A stretch of 64,000 nt of DNA from positions 434,001 through 498,000 of the forward strand of contig NZ_JARXVH010000001.1 of the NCBI RefSeq assembly GCF_029892565.1, in the 5' to 3' direction. Numbering within the stretch: the stretch's first letter is position 1; the number at the start of each line of letters is the position of its first letter. The DNA comes from Streptomyces pseudovenezuelae (GTDB lineage: Bacteria > Actinomycetota > Actinomycetes > Streptomycetales > Streptomycetaceae). Positions 1 to 8,183 of this stretch are shown here, piece after piece. A program made the translations under genes and the position numbers. The notes under the pieces were generated by a model. That model saw nothing but the letters and a program-made list of their open reading frames with translations, did no database searches and was not told the DNA's origin.

Positions 1-259
1 GCGCGGCTCCGTCCACGACGACGTCCTCGATACGGGCCCGCAGCCCGGACGGCACCGGGAACATGACGAGGGTCAGCGTGCCGACGATCTCCCCGTCGGC
101 CCGGGCGACGAGCACGGTGTTGGCGTCGCAGGCCAGGATGCGGCCGACCGCGTCGGCGTCGAGGGCCTTGGCCGACCGCGACAGCTGCGGCAGCAACCGG
201 CCGAAGGCGTCGACGAGTTCCTGGTCGGCTTTGCGGGCGATCTCCACCTGGATGTCCAT
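1..259 (-). CDS. GNAT-family N-acetyltransferase, C-terminus cut by window edge
   Basis: Only the first ~86 residues are present; the gene runs off the left edge. It starts at ATG 259 (MDIQVEIARK...) and shows the usual GNAT start: a helix pair, then two strands reading NTVLVARADGEIVGTLTL, then a stretch leading to IEDVVVD, which is the beta4 strand just before the acetyl-CoA loop. The catalytic/CoA-binding part is outside the window. It follows the MFS gene by 10 nt on the same strand, so it is probably the distal gene of the ABC/MFS operon. The substrate cannot be inferred. Confidence 0.75.
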   Translation of the reverse strand, partial: MDIQVEIARKADQELVDAFGRLLPQLSRSAKALDADAVGRILACDANTVLVARADGEIVGTLTLVMFPVPSGLRARIEDVVVDGAA

Positions 260-269
260 GGGGTGGACC

Positions 270-1541
270 TTATCGACGCGACCGTCGCCTCAGCTCCAGC
301 CGCCGCTCCCCTACCTCCTGCCTCCGCGGCAACGCCCCGATCGCCACGACCGGCACCACCGCCAGCACCAACCATGGCACCGCCGGCGGCAAACCCGCGT
401 CGAGGAGCATGCCCGTCGCCGAGCTCCCCGCCAGCACGATGAGGCCGGACACCGAGGACAACGCCCCTGTGTAGAGGCCGAGTCGGCCGTCCTGCGCCAG
501 GTCGGGGATCCAGGCCCGGGCGGCCGGTGCGATGAGCATCTGGCCGAGGGTGAGGAGGACGACGAAGCCGGCGGCGGGCAGCAGCGCCGTCGTGCCGGTC
601 GTGTCGGCGGGGCGGGCCGCGGCCACGAGGGCGAAGCCGGTCGCGATGAGGACCAGGCCCATGACCATGGAGCGGCGCAGGGTGAGGCGCGTTGTCGCCC
701 AGCCGGTGACGGGGAGTTGGGCCGTCACCACGAGCAGGGACGACAGCGCGAACAGCCAGGCCAGCGGCGCCTGCGAACCCACCGCGCGCTCCACCTCGGC
801 GGGCAGCGCGAGATAGAGCTGGTTGTAGGCGAGGAGATAGGCGCCGTAGGCACAACACAGCGCCAGGAAGCGGCGGTTGCGCAGGAGCAGGGGCAGGCCG
901 CCCTTCAGCCGGGTCCGCGCGCGGCCGGGGATGTGCTGCGGCAGCAGCCACGCGTGGCCGGCGAGGACGAGGACGAAGATCCCGGCGCCCGCCAGGCACA
1001 CGGCCCGGAAGTCCACCCCGAGCAACAGCGCACCCAGCAACGGCCCGACGAAGGCCCCCGCCTGTCCGGCCACCGTGAACAACGCCAGGACGCGGGTACG
1101 CGAACCACCGCCCGACTGCTCCAACAGCACCGCCTGCCGGGCGACTTCGGACTCCACGGCGGGCGAGAACAGTGCGGCGGCGAATCCGATCAGCAGCACC
1201 GCCCCGACGACCGACCAGGTCTCCCCTGCGTACCCGAGCCACCCGAACCCGGCGATCCGCAGCACACACCCCGCCAGCACCACCGGCCGTATCCCGTACC
1301 GGTCCGCCAGCGCCCCGCCCACCACGAACAGCCCCTGCTGACTGAAGGTCCGCAGCCCGAGCACGAGCCCGACCAGCCACCCCGCCATCCCGATCGCCTG
1401 CCCCAGATGCTCGGACAGGAAGGGCAACACGGCGAAGAAGCCGATGTTGAAGGCGAGTTGAGTGAGAATCAGGAGTTTCAGAAGGGGCGTGAGCCGGACG
1501 CCACCCTCAACCTTCCGCAGACCGACCGCCGGCACGGTCAC
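270..1541 (-). CDS. MFS transporter, probable exporter
   Basis: A 423-aa, 12-helix major facilitator protein with hydrophobic segments spread over its whole length and an MFS loop 2-3 signature (GGALADRYGIRP) near residue 80. The GTG start (1541) overlaps the TGA of the upstream permease gene (GTGA), so translation is coupled to the ABC permease. An MFS exporter inside a family-5 ABC uptake operon resembles the layout of opine-metallophore systems, where the MFS exports the metallophore and the ABC system re-imports the metal complex. That role is inference; a drug exporter is the alternative. Confidence 0.8.
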   Translation of the reverse strand: MTVPAVGLRKVEGGVRLTPLLKLLILTQLAFNIGFFAVLPFLSEHLGQAIGMAGWLVGLVLGLRTFSQQGLFVVGGALADRYGIRPVVLAGCVLRIAGFGWLGYAGETWSVVGAVLLIGFAAALFSPAVESEVARQAVLLEQSGGGSRTRVLALFTVAGQAGAFVGPLLGALLLGVDFRAVCLAGAGIFVLVLAGHAWLLPQHIPGRARTRLKGGLPLLLRNRRFLALCCAYGAYLLAYNQLYLALPAEVERAVGSQAPLAWLFALSSLLVVTAQLPVTGWATTRLTLRRSMVMGLVLIATGFALVAAARPADTTGTTALLPAAGFVVLLTLGQMLIAPAARAWIPDLAQDGRLGLYTGALSSVSGLIVLAGSSATGMLLDAGLPPAVPWLVLAVVPVVAIGALPRRQEVGERRLELRRRSRR

Positions 1542-3310
1542 TCGGCGCCCACCAACTCCCTTGCCCGCGCGGGCTGTTCGACGACCGCGACAGCCGCTCT
1601 ACGACGTCGCGGCCACCGCACTCCCCCGGCCGCGCTCACGGCCAGCGCGCCGAGCAGGGCGAGCGCTGTTGCCGGTGCGAGGACGGCCCAGGGGGCGCGT
1701 TCGGCGTAGGGCTGGTTCTCGGCGAGGAGGAGGCCCCACTCCGGGGTGGGTGGCTGGGCGCCGAGGCCGAGGAAGGCGAGTGAGGCCAGCGCGAGGGCGA
1801 TGCCCGGCAGGCGCAGCAGGGCGTGCCGGGTGACGGACGGCAGTACGGCGGGCAGGAGTTCGTGCCGGAGCAGATACCGGCGGTCCGCGCCCAGGCCGCG
1901 TGTCGCGGTCACGTGCAGGGCGGCCCGTTCCTGCCGCAGCAACGCCGAGGTGTGCGTGGCGAGCGGCGCCCAGGCGACGGCCCCGACGGCGAGCGCGGGC
2001 GTGCCGGCACCGCTGCCCGCGACGGCGGTGACGAGGAGCGCGCCGAGCACCGGCGGCACGGCGTTGACGGTGTCGACGAGCGGCCCGGACAGCCGGGGCA
2101 CGAGCCCGAGCAGCACGCCGACCAGCAGGGTGACGGTGCCGATCGCGAGGGCGAGCAGCAGGGTGTCGAGGGCGCCGTGAGCGACCCGCGCGAGCACGTC
2201 CCGGCCCAGGGCGTCCGTGCCGAACGGGTGGGTCCAGGACGGGGACCGGAGGCGTTGGCCGGTGTCGAGGGCGAGTGGGTCGCGGGGCAGGCCGAGCGCG
2301 ACGACGCCGAGCAGGACCCCGCCGTAGAGGAAGGGCTGGACGGTGCGGGCGGGTGGGGTCGGGCGGTGCAGGGAGGGGAGCGTGCCGTCGCGCAGGGCCG
2401 GGCCTATGAGGAGGCGGGTGGCGAGCCGGGCGGCGGCTGTGGAGGCGGCGGCGAGCAGGAGGAGGAGCAGGGTGCCGGCCTGGAGGACGGGCAGGTCCTG
2501 GGCGAGGGCGGCCTGGAGGGTGGTGCGGCCGAGGCCGGGGATGTCGAAGATCTGCTCCACGGCGACGGAGCCGCCGGTGATCCCGACCACGAACAGGCCG
2601 ACGTTGGGCAGGAGTCCGGGCAGACAGCGGCGTACGGCCTGCTGTGCGATGCGCCGGTTCGGCAGTCCGCGCGCGGCGGCGGCCAGCGCCCACGGTTCGG
2701 CGAAGGCGCTGGGCAGCAGGTCGTCGAGGAGCCGACCGAGCACGGCCCCGGCGGGCAGACCGAGGGCGAGCGCGGGCAGCACCGTCCACTGCGGGCCGTA
2801 CCAGCCGAGCGCCGGCAGCCAGCCCAACTGCACGCCGACGACGGTCGCGAGGATCGACGCGGTGAGGAACTCGGGCAGCGCGGCGAGCACGGCGGAACCG
2901 CCGCCGGCCGAACGCCCCCTGCGGCCCTGCCGGTTGAGGGTGGGCGCGCAGACCAGCCCGGCCGTGACGACCGCGACGGCGAGCGCGACCGCCATCAGCA
3001 GCAGGGACGCGCCGAGCGCCTGGAGCACGGCGGGCGTGACCTCGGTCCCGGAGATCCAGGACCGGCCCGCGTCCCCGCGCCACAGCCCGCCGACCCAGCG
3101 CCCGAGGAGCGCCAACGGACCGTCGGCGAGGCCGAGTTGGGACCGGATGGCGGCCAGCACCTCGGACGTGGGGTCGCGGTCGGCCGAGCGCGCCTTCAGG
3201 ACGGTGAGCGCGGGGTCGGTGCGCGAGAGCCAGGGCAGCAGGCCGATGCCGCACACCAGGGCGGCCGCTAGACCGGCGCGCCACAGCAGCGCGATCACTC
3301 GGTGCCGCAC
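1538..3310 (-). CDS. Family-5 ABC transporter permease, DppB-DppC fusion
   Basis: This 590-aa integral membrane protein contains two binding-protein-dependent permease domains in one chain. The N-terminal half (about residues 1-300) resembles DppB/NikB, with a first helix, a periplasmic loop and an EAA-like region. The C-terminal half (about 310-580) resembles DppC/NikC. Most bacteria encode these as two proteins of about 300 aa. The GTG start lies 3 nt beyond the end of the upstream solute-binding lipoprotein gene. The pair would import peptides, nickel or metal-metallophore complexes. The matching ATPases are not visible and may lie left of the window. Confidence 0.82.
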   Translation of the reverse strand: MRHRVIALLWRAGLAAALVCGIGLLPWLSRTDPALTVLKARSADRDPTSEVLAAIRSQLGLADGPLALLGRWVGGLWRGDAGRSWISGTEVTPAVLQALGASLLLMAVALAVAVVTAGLVCAPTLNRQGRRGRSAGGGSAVLAALPEFLTASILATVVGVQLGWLPALGWYGPQWTVLPALALGLPAGAVLGRLLDDLLPSAFAEPWALAAAARGLPNRRIAQQAVRRCLPGLLPNVGLFVVGITGGSVAVEQIFDIPGLGRTTLQAALAQDLPVLQAGTLLLLLLAAASTAAARLATRLLIGPALRDGTLPSLHRPTPPARTVQPFLYGGVLLGVVALGLPRDPLALDTGQRLRSPSWTHPFGTDALGRDVLARVAHGALDTLLLALAIGTVTLLVGVLLGLVPRLSGPLVDTVNAVPPVLGALLVTAVAGSGAGTPALAVGAVAWAPLATHTSALLRQERAALHVTATRGLGADRRYLLRHELLPAVLPSVTRHALLRLPGIALALASLAFLGLGAQPPTPEWGLLLAENQPYAERAPWAVLAPATALALLGALAVSAAGGVRWPRRRRAAVAVVEQPARARELVGAE

Positions 3311-3313
3311 GCG

Positions 3314-4804
3314 TCAGCGCCGGGTGCCGGTGCCGACGAGGGTGCGCTCGTACGGGTCGAGGAGCGCGCCGCGGACCGAGGTGCCGACGCCGGTGATGAT
3401 CCGCTGGTGGACCAGGGGGACAACGGCGTCGGTGCCGAGGATCGCGGCCTCGGCCGCCATCGCCGCGTCCTGCCGCTTCGCGGTGTCGGCGACGCCCTCC
3501 GCCTCGGCGACGGCCCGGTCGACGTCCTTGTCGCACAGCAGCGCCAGGTTGTAACCGCCGTCGCAGGTGAAGTCGCTGGCCAGCACGGCGACGGGATCAC
3601 CGGTGTCGACCAGGGTGTTGCGGGCGAGCACGAAGGCGTCGAACTTCCCCTCCAGCGCGTCGCTCTCCAATCGCGAGTACTCGCGCACCTCCAGCTCGAC
3701 CCTGAACCCGGCCTTCTCCAGCTGCTGCTTCAACACCTGGGCGACTTCGGGGAGTTCGGGCCGGTTGTCGTACGTGGCGAGGGTGATCCTCGTGCCGTCG
3801 GGGGCCGCGGGCTCGGCGCGCCCGGCGGGCCGCTTGCGCTTGCCCTCGGCCCAGGTGACGGCGGGGCCGTAGACGCCGGCTCCGGCGTCCGCGTGTCCCT
3901 CGTAGACACCGTCGGCGAGTGCGCCGGTGTCGACGGCCTCGCGCGCGGCGGCCCGCAGCTTCGGGTCCTTGAAGGGGCCCGAGTCGGTGTTGAGGAGCAG
4001 GCTGGTGGTGCGGGTCGTGGCCGTCTCCTCGCGGGTCGCCTTGTCGAGGGTGGCGGCCTGGGCGACGGGGATGGCCTCGGCGAGGTCGGCCTGTCCGGTG
4101 CGCAGGGCGGCGGCGCGGGCCGTGCCGTCGGCGATGAACTTCACGTCCACGCCCGCGGCTTGGGCCCGCCCGCCCCAGTAGTCGTCGAAGCGGTCGAGGC
4201 TCGCGGCGGTGGCGCCGGTGACGTCGGTGAGTTCGAAGGGGCCGGTGGCGGTGCCGGCCGGATCGACGGCGCCGGCCTTGCCGTAGGCCTTCGTCGACAG
4301 GACGGCGAGGCTCGGGCTGGACATGCGCAGGGGCAGGACGGGGTCCGGCCGGTCCGTGGTGATCCGGACGCCGGAGTCGCCGTCGGCCTGGGCCTTGAGG
4401 GTGACGCCGGAGAGGGCCGCGGGCGCGGGCTTCGCCTCCGTGGCGTGGGTGAGGGAAGTGGCGACGGCGGCCGGGGTGACGTCCGTGCCGTCCTGGAACG
4501 TGGCCTCGCGCAGGGTGAACAGCCAACTGCGGTCGTCCTCGCGGCGCCAGGAGGCGGCGAGCGCGGGGGCCGCGGCGCCGTTGGCGTCCAGGGCGGTCAG
4601 GCTCTCGGTGATGCCGAGGCGGCTGAGGATGGTGGCGTCGGCGCCGTACGGGGAGAGGTTCTCGGCGGGCGGGAAGGCGAGGGCGACCCGCAGTCGCGAG
4701 CCGTCCTTCGCGTCACCGGCCGCGTCCTCGGCACCGCCTGAGGCGAAGCAGCCGGTCAGGGCCGGGGCGAGGAGGAGAGCGAGCAGAAGTCGAAAACGGT
4801 GCAC
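3314..4804 (-). CDS. Family-5 solute-binding lipoprotein of the ABC importer
   Basis: A 496-aa extracytoplasmic solute-binding protein. It has a lipoprotein signal peptide with lipobox LTGC (Cys19) and typical SBP_bac_5 segments: a domain I start ENLSPYGADATILSRLGITESL, then WLFTLREATFQDGTDVT and ATGPFELTD. The family binds oligopeptides, nickel or opine-type metallophores. The ATG start is 7 nt after the GNAT stop, and the permease follows after 3 nt, so the genes form one operon (GNAT-SBP-permease-MFS-GNAT). The ligand is unknown; a metal chelate is suggested by the Zur-like site upstream. Confidence 0.83.
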   Translation of the reverse strand: MHRFRLLLALLLAPALTGCFASGGAEDAAGDAKDGSRLRVALAFPPAENLSPYGADATILSRLGITESLTALDANGAAAPALAASWRREDDRSWLFTLREATFQDGTDVTPAAVATSLTHATEAKPAPAALSGVTLKAQADGDSGVRITTDRPDPVLPLRMSSPSLAVLSTKAYGKAGAVDPAGTATGPFELTDVTGATAASLDRFDDYWGGRAQAAGVDVKFIADGTARAAALRTGQADLAEAIPVAQAATLDKATREETATTRTTSLLLNTDSGPFKDPKLRAAAREAVDTGALADGVYEGHADAGAGVYGPAVTWAEGKRKRPAGRAEPAAPDGTRITLATYDNRPELPEVAQVLKQQLEKAGFRVELEVREYSRLESDALEGKFDAFVLARNTLVDTGDPVAVLASDFTCDGGYNLALLCDKDVDRAVAEAEGVADTAKRQDAAMAAEAAILGTDAVVPLVHQRIITGVGTSVRGALLDPYERTLVGTGTRR

Positions 4805-4811
4805 GGTGCGT

Positions 4812-5354
4812 CTACCGCCCCATCGGTATCTCGAAGTGGATGATCCCCTGGCCGCCGCCCGGTTCCTCGCGCTCGTCGAGCACGACCTTGCCGAGCGACC
4901 GCCAGAAGGGCTCGGCGCCCGGCACCGCCGGATCCGTGTGCAGGTACACGGCGCGGTAGTCGCCGTCGGCGGCGGCGAACGCGAGCAGCTCGCCGACCAG
5001 ACGCCGGGCGAGGCCGCGTCGGCGGTGGTCCGGGCGGACGTAGATCCGGCGCAGTTGGGCGGTCTCGCCGGAGGGGTAGCGCTCGGCGAGATCGCGCGGG
5101 TTCGGCGGGTGGGCCGGGCCGCGGGAGTCGAGGGCGCCGGTGGCGACGACGGTGCCGTCGGCCGGGTCGAGCGCCACCAGGAGGGTGTGGCGGGCGGGGG
5201 CCAGGTAGGCGGCGGCCGGGTCGATGATGTCGCCGTGCCAGCGGGGCACGTAGCCGGTGCCGAAGTCGCGGTAGACGGTGTCGAGCATCACGGCTCGCGC
5301 ACCGTCGAGGTCGTCCGGGCGCGCCGCCCTGATGCAGTAGTCAAGCACTTGCAC
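4812..5354 (-). CDS. GNAT-family acetyltransferase
   Basis: About 180 aa. The GNAT core is clear: RRIYVRPDHRRRGLARRLVGELLAFA carries the R/Q-x-x-G-x-G/A acetyl-CoA pyrophosphate loop (motif A), followed by a C-terminal beta strand and FWRSLGKVV. No Met start fits the homology. GTG at 5354 (or 5348) lies at the right place, with an AAGGGG stretch about 14 nt upstream. It is the first gene of the minus-strand transporter operon and faces the ATPase gene across a 108-bp region holding the Zur-like palindrome. The substrate is unknown; N-acylation of a small amine or metallophore intermediate is possible. Confidence 0.75.
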   Translation of the reverse strand: MQVLDYCIRAARPDDLDGARAVMLDTVYRDFGTGYVPRWHGDIIDPAAAYLAPARHTLLVALDPADGTVVATGALDSRGPAHPPNPRDLAERYPSGETAQLRRIYVRPDHRRRGLARRLVGELLAFAAADGDYRAVYLHTDPAVPGAEPFWRSLGKVVLDEREEPGGGQGIIHFEIPMGR

Positions 5355-5431
5355 ATCATATGCATTAGCCCCTTGAACCTTGATCGCCTCGATTTGACAG
5401 CCTCGCGGCCGACCCCTAAAACCTACCCACA

Positions 5432-5446
5432 TGACATTCATTTTCA
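5432..5446. promoter_or_regulatory. Zur-box-like palindrome
   Basis: On the minus strand the site reads TGAAAATGAATGTCA. The consensus described for actinobacterial Zur operators is TGAAAATGATTTTCA, so 13 of 15 positions match by eye. It lies 17 nt upstream of the ATPase GTG start and about 80 nt upstream of the divergent GNAT-transporter operon, in an unusually AT-rich stretch, so it could repress both directions. Zur binding is inferred from the motif only. Confidence 0.55.
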
Positions 5447-5462
5447 AAAACGCGGTCCGGTA

Positions 5463-6410
5463 GTGCGGGTTGCCTTCGTCGGGAAGGGCGGCAGCGGCAA
5501 GACCACGCTGTCGGCCCTCTTCGCCCGCCACCTGGCCCGCTCCGACGCACCCGTGCTCGCCATCGACGGCGACATCAACCAGCACCTGGCCGCGGCGCTG
5601 GACCCTGACACCGAACCCGCCACCGCCCCTCCCCTGGGCGCCCACCTGGGCGAGCTGAAGGACTTCCTGCGCGGCACCAACCCACGCATCGCCTCCCGCG
5701 AGGCCATGATCAAGACCACACCACCGGGGCGCGGCTCACGCCTGCTGCGCCTGCTCGGCGACGACGAGGTGCACGCCCGGCACGTGGTCCGGGCGGGTGA
5801 CGTACCGCTGATGGCGACGGGCGAGTTCGAGGAGAGCGACCTCGGGGTGGCCTGCTACCACTCCAAACTCGGCGCGGTGGAGCTGTACTTGAACCATCTG
5901 GTCGACGGCCCCGGCGAGTACGTGGTGGTCGACATGACGGCGGGCGCGGACGCCTTCGCGTCGGGCCTGTTCACCCGCTTCGACCTGACGTTCCTGGTGG
6001 CCGAACCGACCCGCAAGGGCGTCTCCGTCTACCGCCAGTACCGCGACCACGCCCGGGAGTTCGGCGTCCGGATCGCGGTCGTCGGCAACAAGGTGACGGG
6101 CGAGGACGACCTGCTCTTCCTCAAGGAGGAGGTGGGCGACGACCTCCTGACCCACCTGGTCCAGTCCCCCTGGGTGCGGGCCGCCGAACAGGGCCGCACC
6201 CAGGGCGAGTTGGAGCCGCACAACCGCCACGCCCTGAACGTCCTCCGCGAGACGGTCGACGCCCACCCCAGGGACTGGCCGACCCTGCACCGCCACGCCG
6301 TCGACTTCCACCTGCGCAACGCCCGGGCGTGGGCGGACCGGGCAACGGGCCTGGACCTGGCCTCCCAGGTGGACCCGGACTTCGTACCGGGCCCGACGGC
6401 ACTGCCGTAA
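5463..6410 (+). CDS. CooC/MinD-type P-loop ATPase
   Basis: A 315-aa cytoplasmic ATPase. It starts with a deviant Walker A motif, GKGGSGKTT (residues 7-15), then DGDINQHL (switch I region) and YVVVDMTAGADAF (Walker B/switch II). This is the MinD/CooC/NifH class, often involved in metal-centre maturation (CooC, HypB-like roles) or partitioning. The GTG start at 5463 places Walker A at the normal distance from the N-terminus. Upstream is the Zur-like box. It is followed after 68 nt by a small conserved gene. A metal-insertion or metal-trafficking role fits the context but is inference. Confidence 0.72.
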   Translation: MRVAFVGKGGSGKTTLSALFARHLARSDAPVLAIDGDINQHLAAALDPDTEPATAPPLGAHLGELKDFLRGTNPRIASREAMIKTTPPGRGSRLLRLLGDDEVHARHVVRAGDVPLMATGEFEESDLGVACYHSKLGAVELYLNHLVDGPGEYVVVDMTAGADAFASGLFTRFDLTFLVAEPTRKGVSVYRQYRDHAREFGVRIAVVGNKVTGEDDLLFLKEEVGDDLLTHLVQSPWVRAAEQGRTQGELEPHNRHALNVLRETVDAHPRDWPTLHRHAVDFHLRNARAWADRATGLDLASQVDPDFVPGPTALP

Positions 6411-6478
6411 AGACCAATGCCCCCCGCACGGTCCAACGACCCCGTACTCACCAACTACCAGACAGGACACCCCCTTTC

Positions 6479-6871
6479 ATGTCTCTCGACGTCTCCCCGA
6501 AGCTCCTCGCCGCAGCCGAGAACGGTGACATCCGCGAGGCGGACTTCGTGGACACGGTCCGCACGTCCCTCCCCTACGCCTACGACCTGATCGCCTCCCT
6601 CGCCACCGAACTGCGTGGCGGCACGGCCGACTTCACCGACAACCAGACGCCTCCCCCGTCGGAGCAGGAACGCGGCCAGCTCCTGCGCGCCCTCGCCAGC
6701 GACGCCATCCGCGGCAGCCTGGAGCGTCACTTCAGGGTGGCGCTGGCCTTCCAGAACTGCCACCGGGTGGCGGCGTTCCGGCCGGAGTCGCTGAACGGGG
6801 AGTCGCACGCGAAGTTCACGTCGGTGCGCTCCCAAGTCCTGAACCAGTCACCGGAGTTCAGGGACTGCTGA
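6479..6871 (+). CDS. Conserved small protein of unknown function
   Basis: 130 aa, starting at ATG 6479 (MSLDVSPKLL...). It is mostly alpha-helical, soluble, with no signal peptide. A block reading PPPSEQERGQLLRALASDA and a second block ERHFRVALAFQNCHRVAAF stand out, and there is one Cys in the middle and one at the very C-terminus (EFRDC). I do not recognise a named family. It probably forms a two-gene unit with the upstream ATPase and its end overlaps the convergent SDR gene by 14 nt. Its role is unknown; zinc-responsive expression is possible because of the shared upstream site. Confidence 0.6.
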   Translation: MSLDVSPKLLAAAENGDIREADFVDTVRTSLPYAYDLIASLATELRGGTADFTDNQTPPPSEQERGQLLRALASDAIRGSLERHFRVALAFQNCHRVAAFRPESLNGESHAKFTSVRSQVLNQSPEFRDC

Positions 6872-7697
6872 CCCCGCCCAGCAACTGCTCCGTGTAAGCA
6901 GCCAGGCGCTTGGCCGCCTCCGGGTCGAGGGTCCGTAGGGACAGGTCCACCGGCCGGCCGCGGTCGTTCGCGGTCAGCGCGTCGGTCGGTGGGGCGTCGA
7001 TCCAGGACACGATCGGGCGGACCGCCTCCTCGACCGGACGGGCGAAGAAGCGGGCCAGGAGCCTGATCGCGGCACGGGTCACCGGGTTCGGGTTGGAGTC
7101 GGCGCCGCTCCGGGTGAAGCCGGGGTGGTAGAGGACGTACCGCGCCTTGCTTCCGGCCTGGTCGGCGAAGGCGACCCCCAACAGGTCGTTCGCCCGGCCG
7201 GCCTGGAGCTGGGCGCGGATCTGGCCGTAGCGGCGGGTGAGTTGGGGGTCCTCCCAGTCGATGCGGCCGGCGGTGGTGCCGACGCCGGCGATGTTGATGA
7301 CCAACGGGGCATCGGCGGAGTCGAGTTGGGGGCGCAGCAGGTTTCCCAGGAGGTGGCGGCTCAGGTAGTACAGGGCGAAGGTGTACTCCAGGCCGTCGGG
7401 CGTCTCGCGGCGCTTTGGGCTGATGCGGTTGGCGAACAGTGCCAGTGCGTCGATCGTGTCGTGCCGCTCCTGGATGCGGGCGACGACGCGTTCGACCTCG
7501 GCGATCGAGGACAGGTCCGCCTGGAGGAAACGCAGGCGGGGGCTGTCCGCCTCGGCCAGCAGCCGGTCCCCCTTCGCCCGGCTGCTGCCGATGACCGTGA
7601 CGTGGTCGCCTCTGCTCAGTCTGGCCAGCGCGGTCGCGCGGCCCATGCCGTCGGTTCCGCCGCTGATGATCACGGTCTTCGGTGATTGGCCCGGCAC
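6858..7697 (-). CDS. Short-chain dehydrogenase/reductase
   Basis: 279 aa with an N-terminal Rossmann fold: VIISGGTDGMGRATALA carries the TGxxxGxG-type nucleotide loop in variant form (GGTDGMG), then LQADLSS and a NIAG-like strand (INIAGVGTTA). The catalytic YxxxK is not in its canonical form, which is common in the protochlorophyllide-reductase-like/divergent SDR group. It is divergently transcribed from an HxlR-type regulator 77 bp away, the usual arrangement for a redox- or quinone-responsive reductase. The substrate is unknown. Confidence 0.72.
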   Translation of the reverse strand: MPGQSPKTVIISGGTDGMGRATALARLSRGDHVTVIGSSRAKGDRLLAEADSPRLRFLQADLSSIAEVERVVARIQERHDTIDALALFANRISPKRRETPDGLEYTFALYYLSRHLLGNLLRPQLDSADAPLVINIAGVGTTAGRIDWEDPQLTRRYGQIRAQLQAGRANDLLGVAFADQAGSKARYVLYHPGFTRSGADSNPNPVTRAAIRLLARFFARPVEEAVRPIVSWIDAPPTDALTANDRGRPVDLSLRTLDPEAAKRLAAYTEQLLGGVSSP

Positions 7698-7774
7698 GGA
7701 CGTCCTCCTTGGGGTCGAATGGCGGTGGTCCCATCGTGGGTCCGTGCCAACGGCCGCCGAAAGAAGGCAGTTTG

Positions 7775-8179
7775 ATGTCCGGTACGCACATCGGTGTTCC
7801 CTCGGTGCTCGCCCATGAGCTTCCCCGCCCGGTACCGCTCGACGAGTTGGCGCACTGCCCGGTCGGGGACGTCTTCCGGCGCCTGGGCGACCGGTGGAGC
7901 CTGCTGCTCCTGTCCCTGCTGGGCACGCGGCCGCACCGCTACAACGAACTGCACCGCTCCGTCGAGGGCATCAGCCAGCGCATGCTGACCCGCACCCTGC
8001 GCAGCCTGGAGAACGACGGACTGGTCCGGCGGCAGGTGTATCCGACCGTGCCGCCGAGCGTGGAGTACAGCCTGACCCCGCTCGGCGGCACGCTGTTGGA
8101 ACCGTTGTCGGCACTGGCGGACTGGGCGGTGCTGCACGCCGGCGAGATGGACGCGGCCAGGGCACAGCACACGGACTAG
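7775..8179 (+). CDS. HxlR-family winged-helix regulator
   Basis: 134 aa; ATG 7775. HxlR signature: a Cys near the start of the domain in CPVGDVFRRLGDRWSLLLL, then RYNELHRSVEGISQRMLTRTLRSLENDGLV, the recognition helix, and a wing. HxlR proteins are MarR-like dimeric repressors or activators, often thiol-redox sensing through that conserved Cys. It is divergent from the SDR gene, which it probably controls. Confidence 0.85.
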   Translation: MSGTHIGVPSVLAHELPRPVPLDELAHCPVGDVFRRLGDRWSLLLLSLLGTRPHRYNELHRSVEGISQRMLTRTLRSLENDGLVRRQVYPTVPPSVEYSLTPLGGTLLEPLSALADWAVLHAGEMDAARAQHTD

Positions 8180-8183
8180 CGGG

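Noticed and set aside
63..1709. Long open frames opposite or out of frame with known genes (for example 63-1709 plus strand, 1823-3271 plus strand)
   Set aside because: They are low-complexity Arg/Pro/Gly products of high-GC DNA lying over clear transporter genes.
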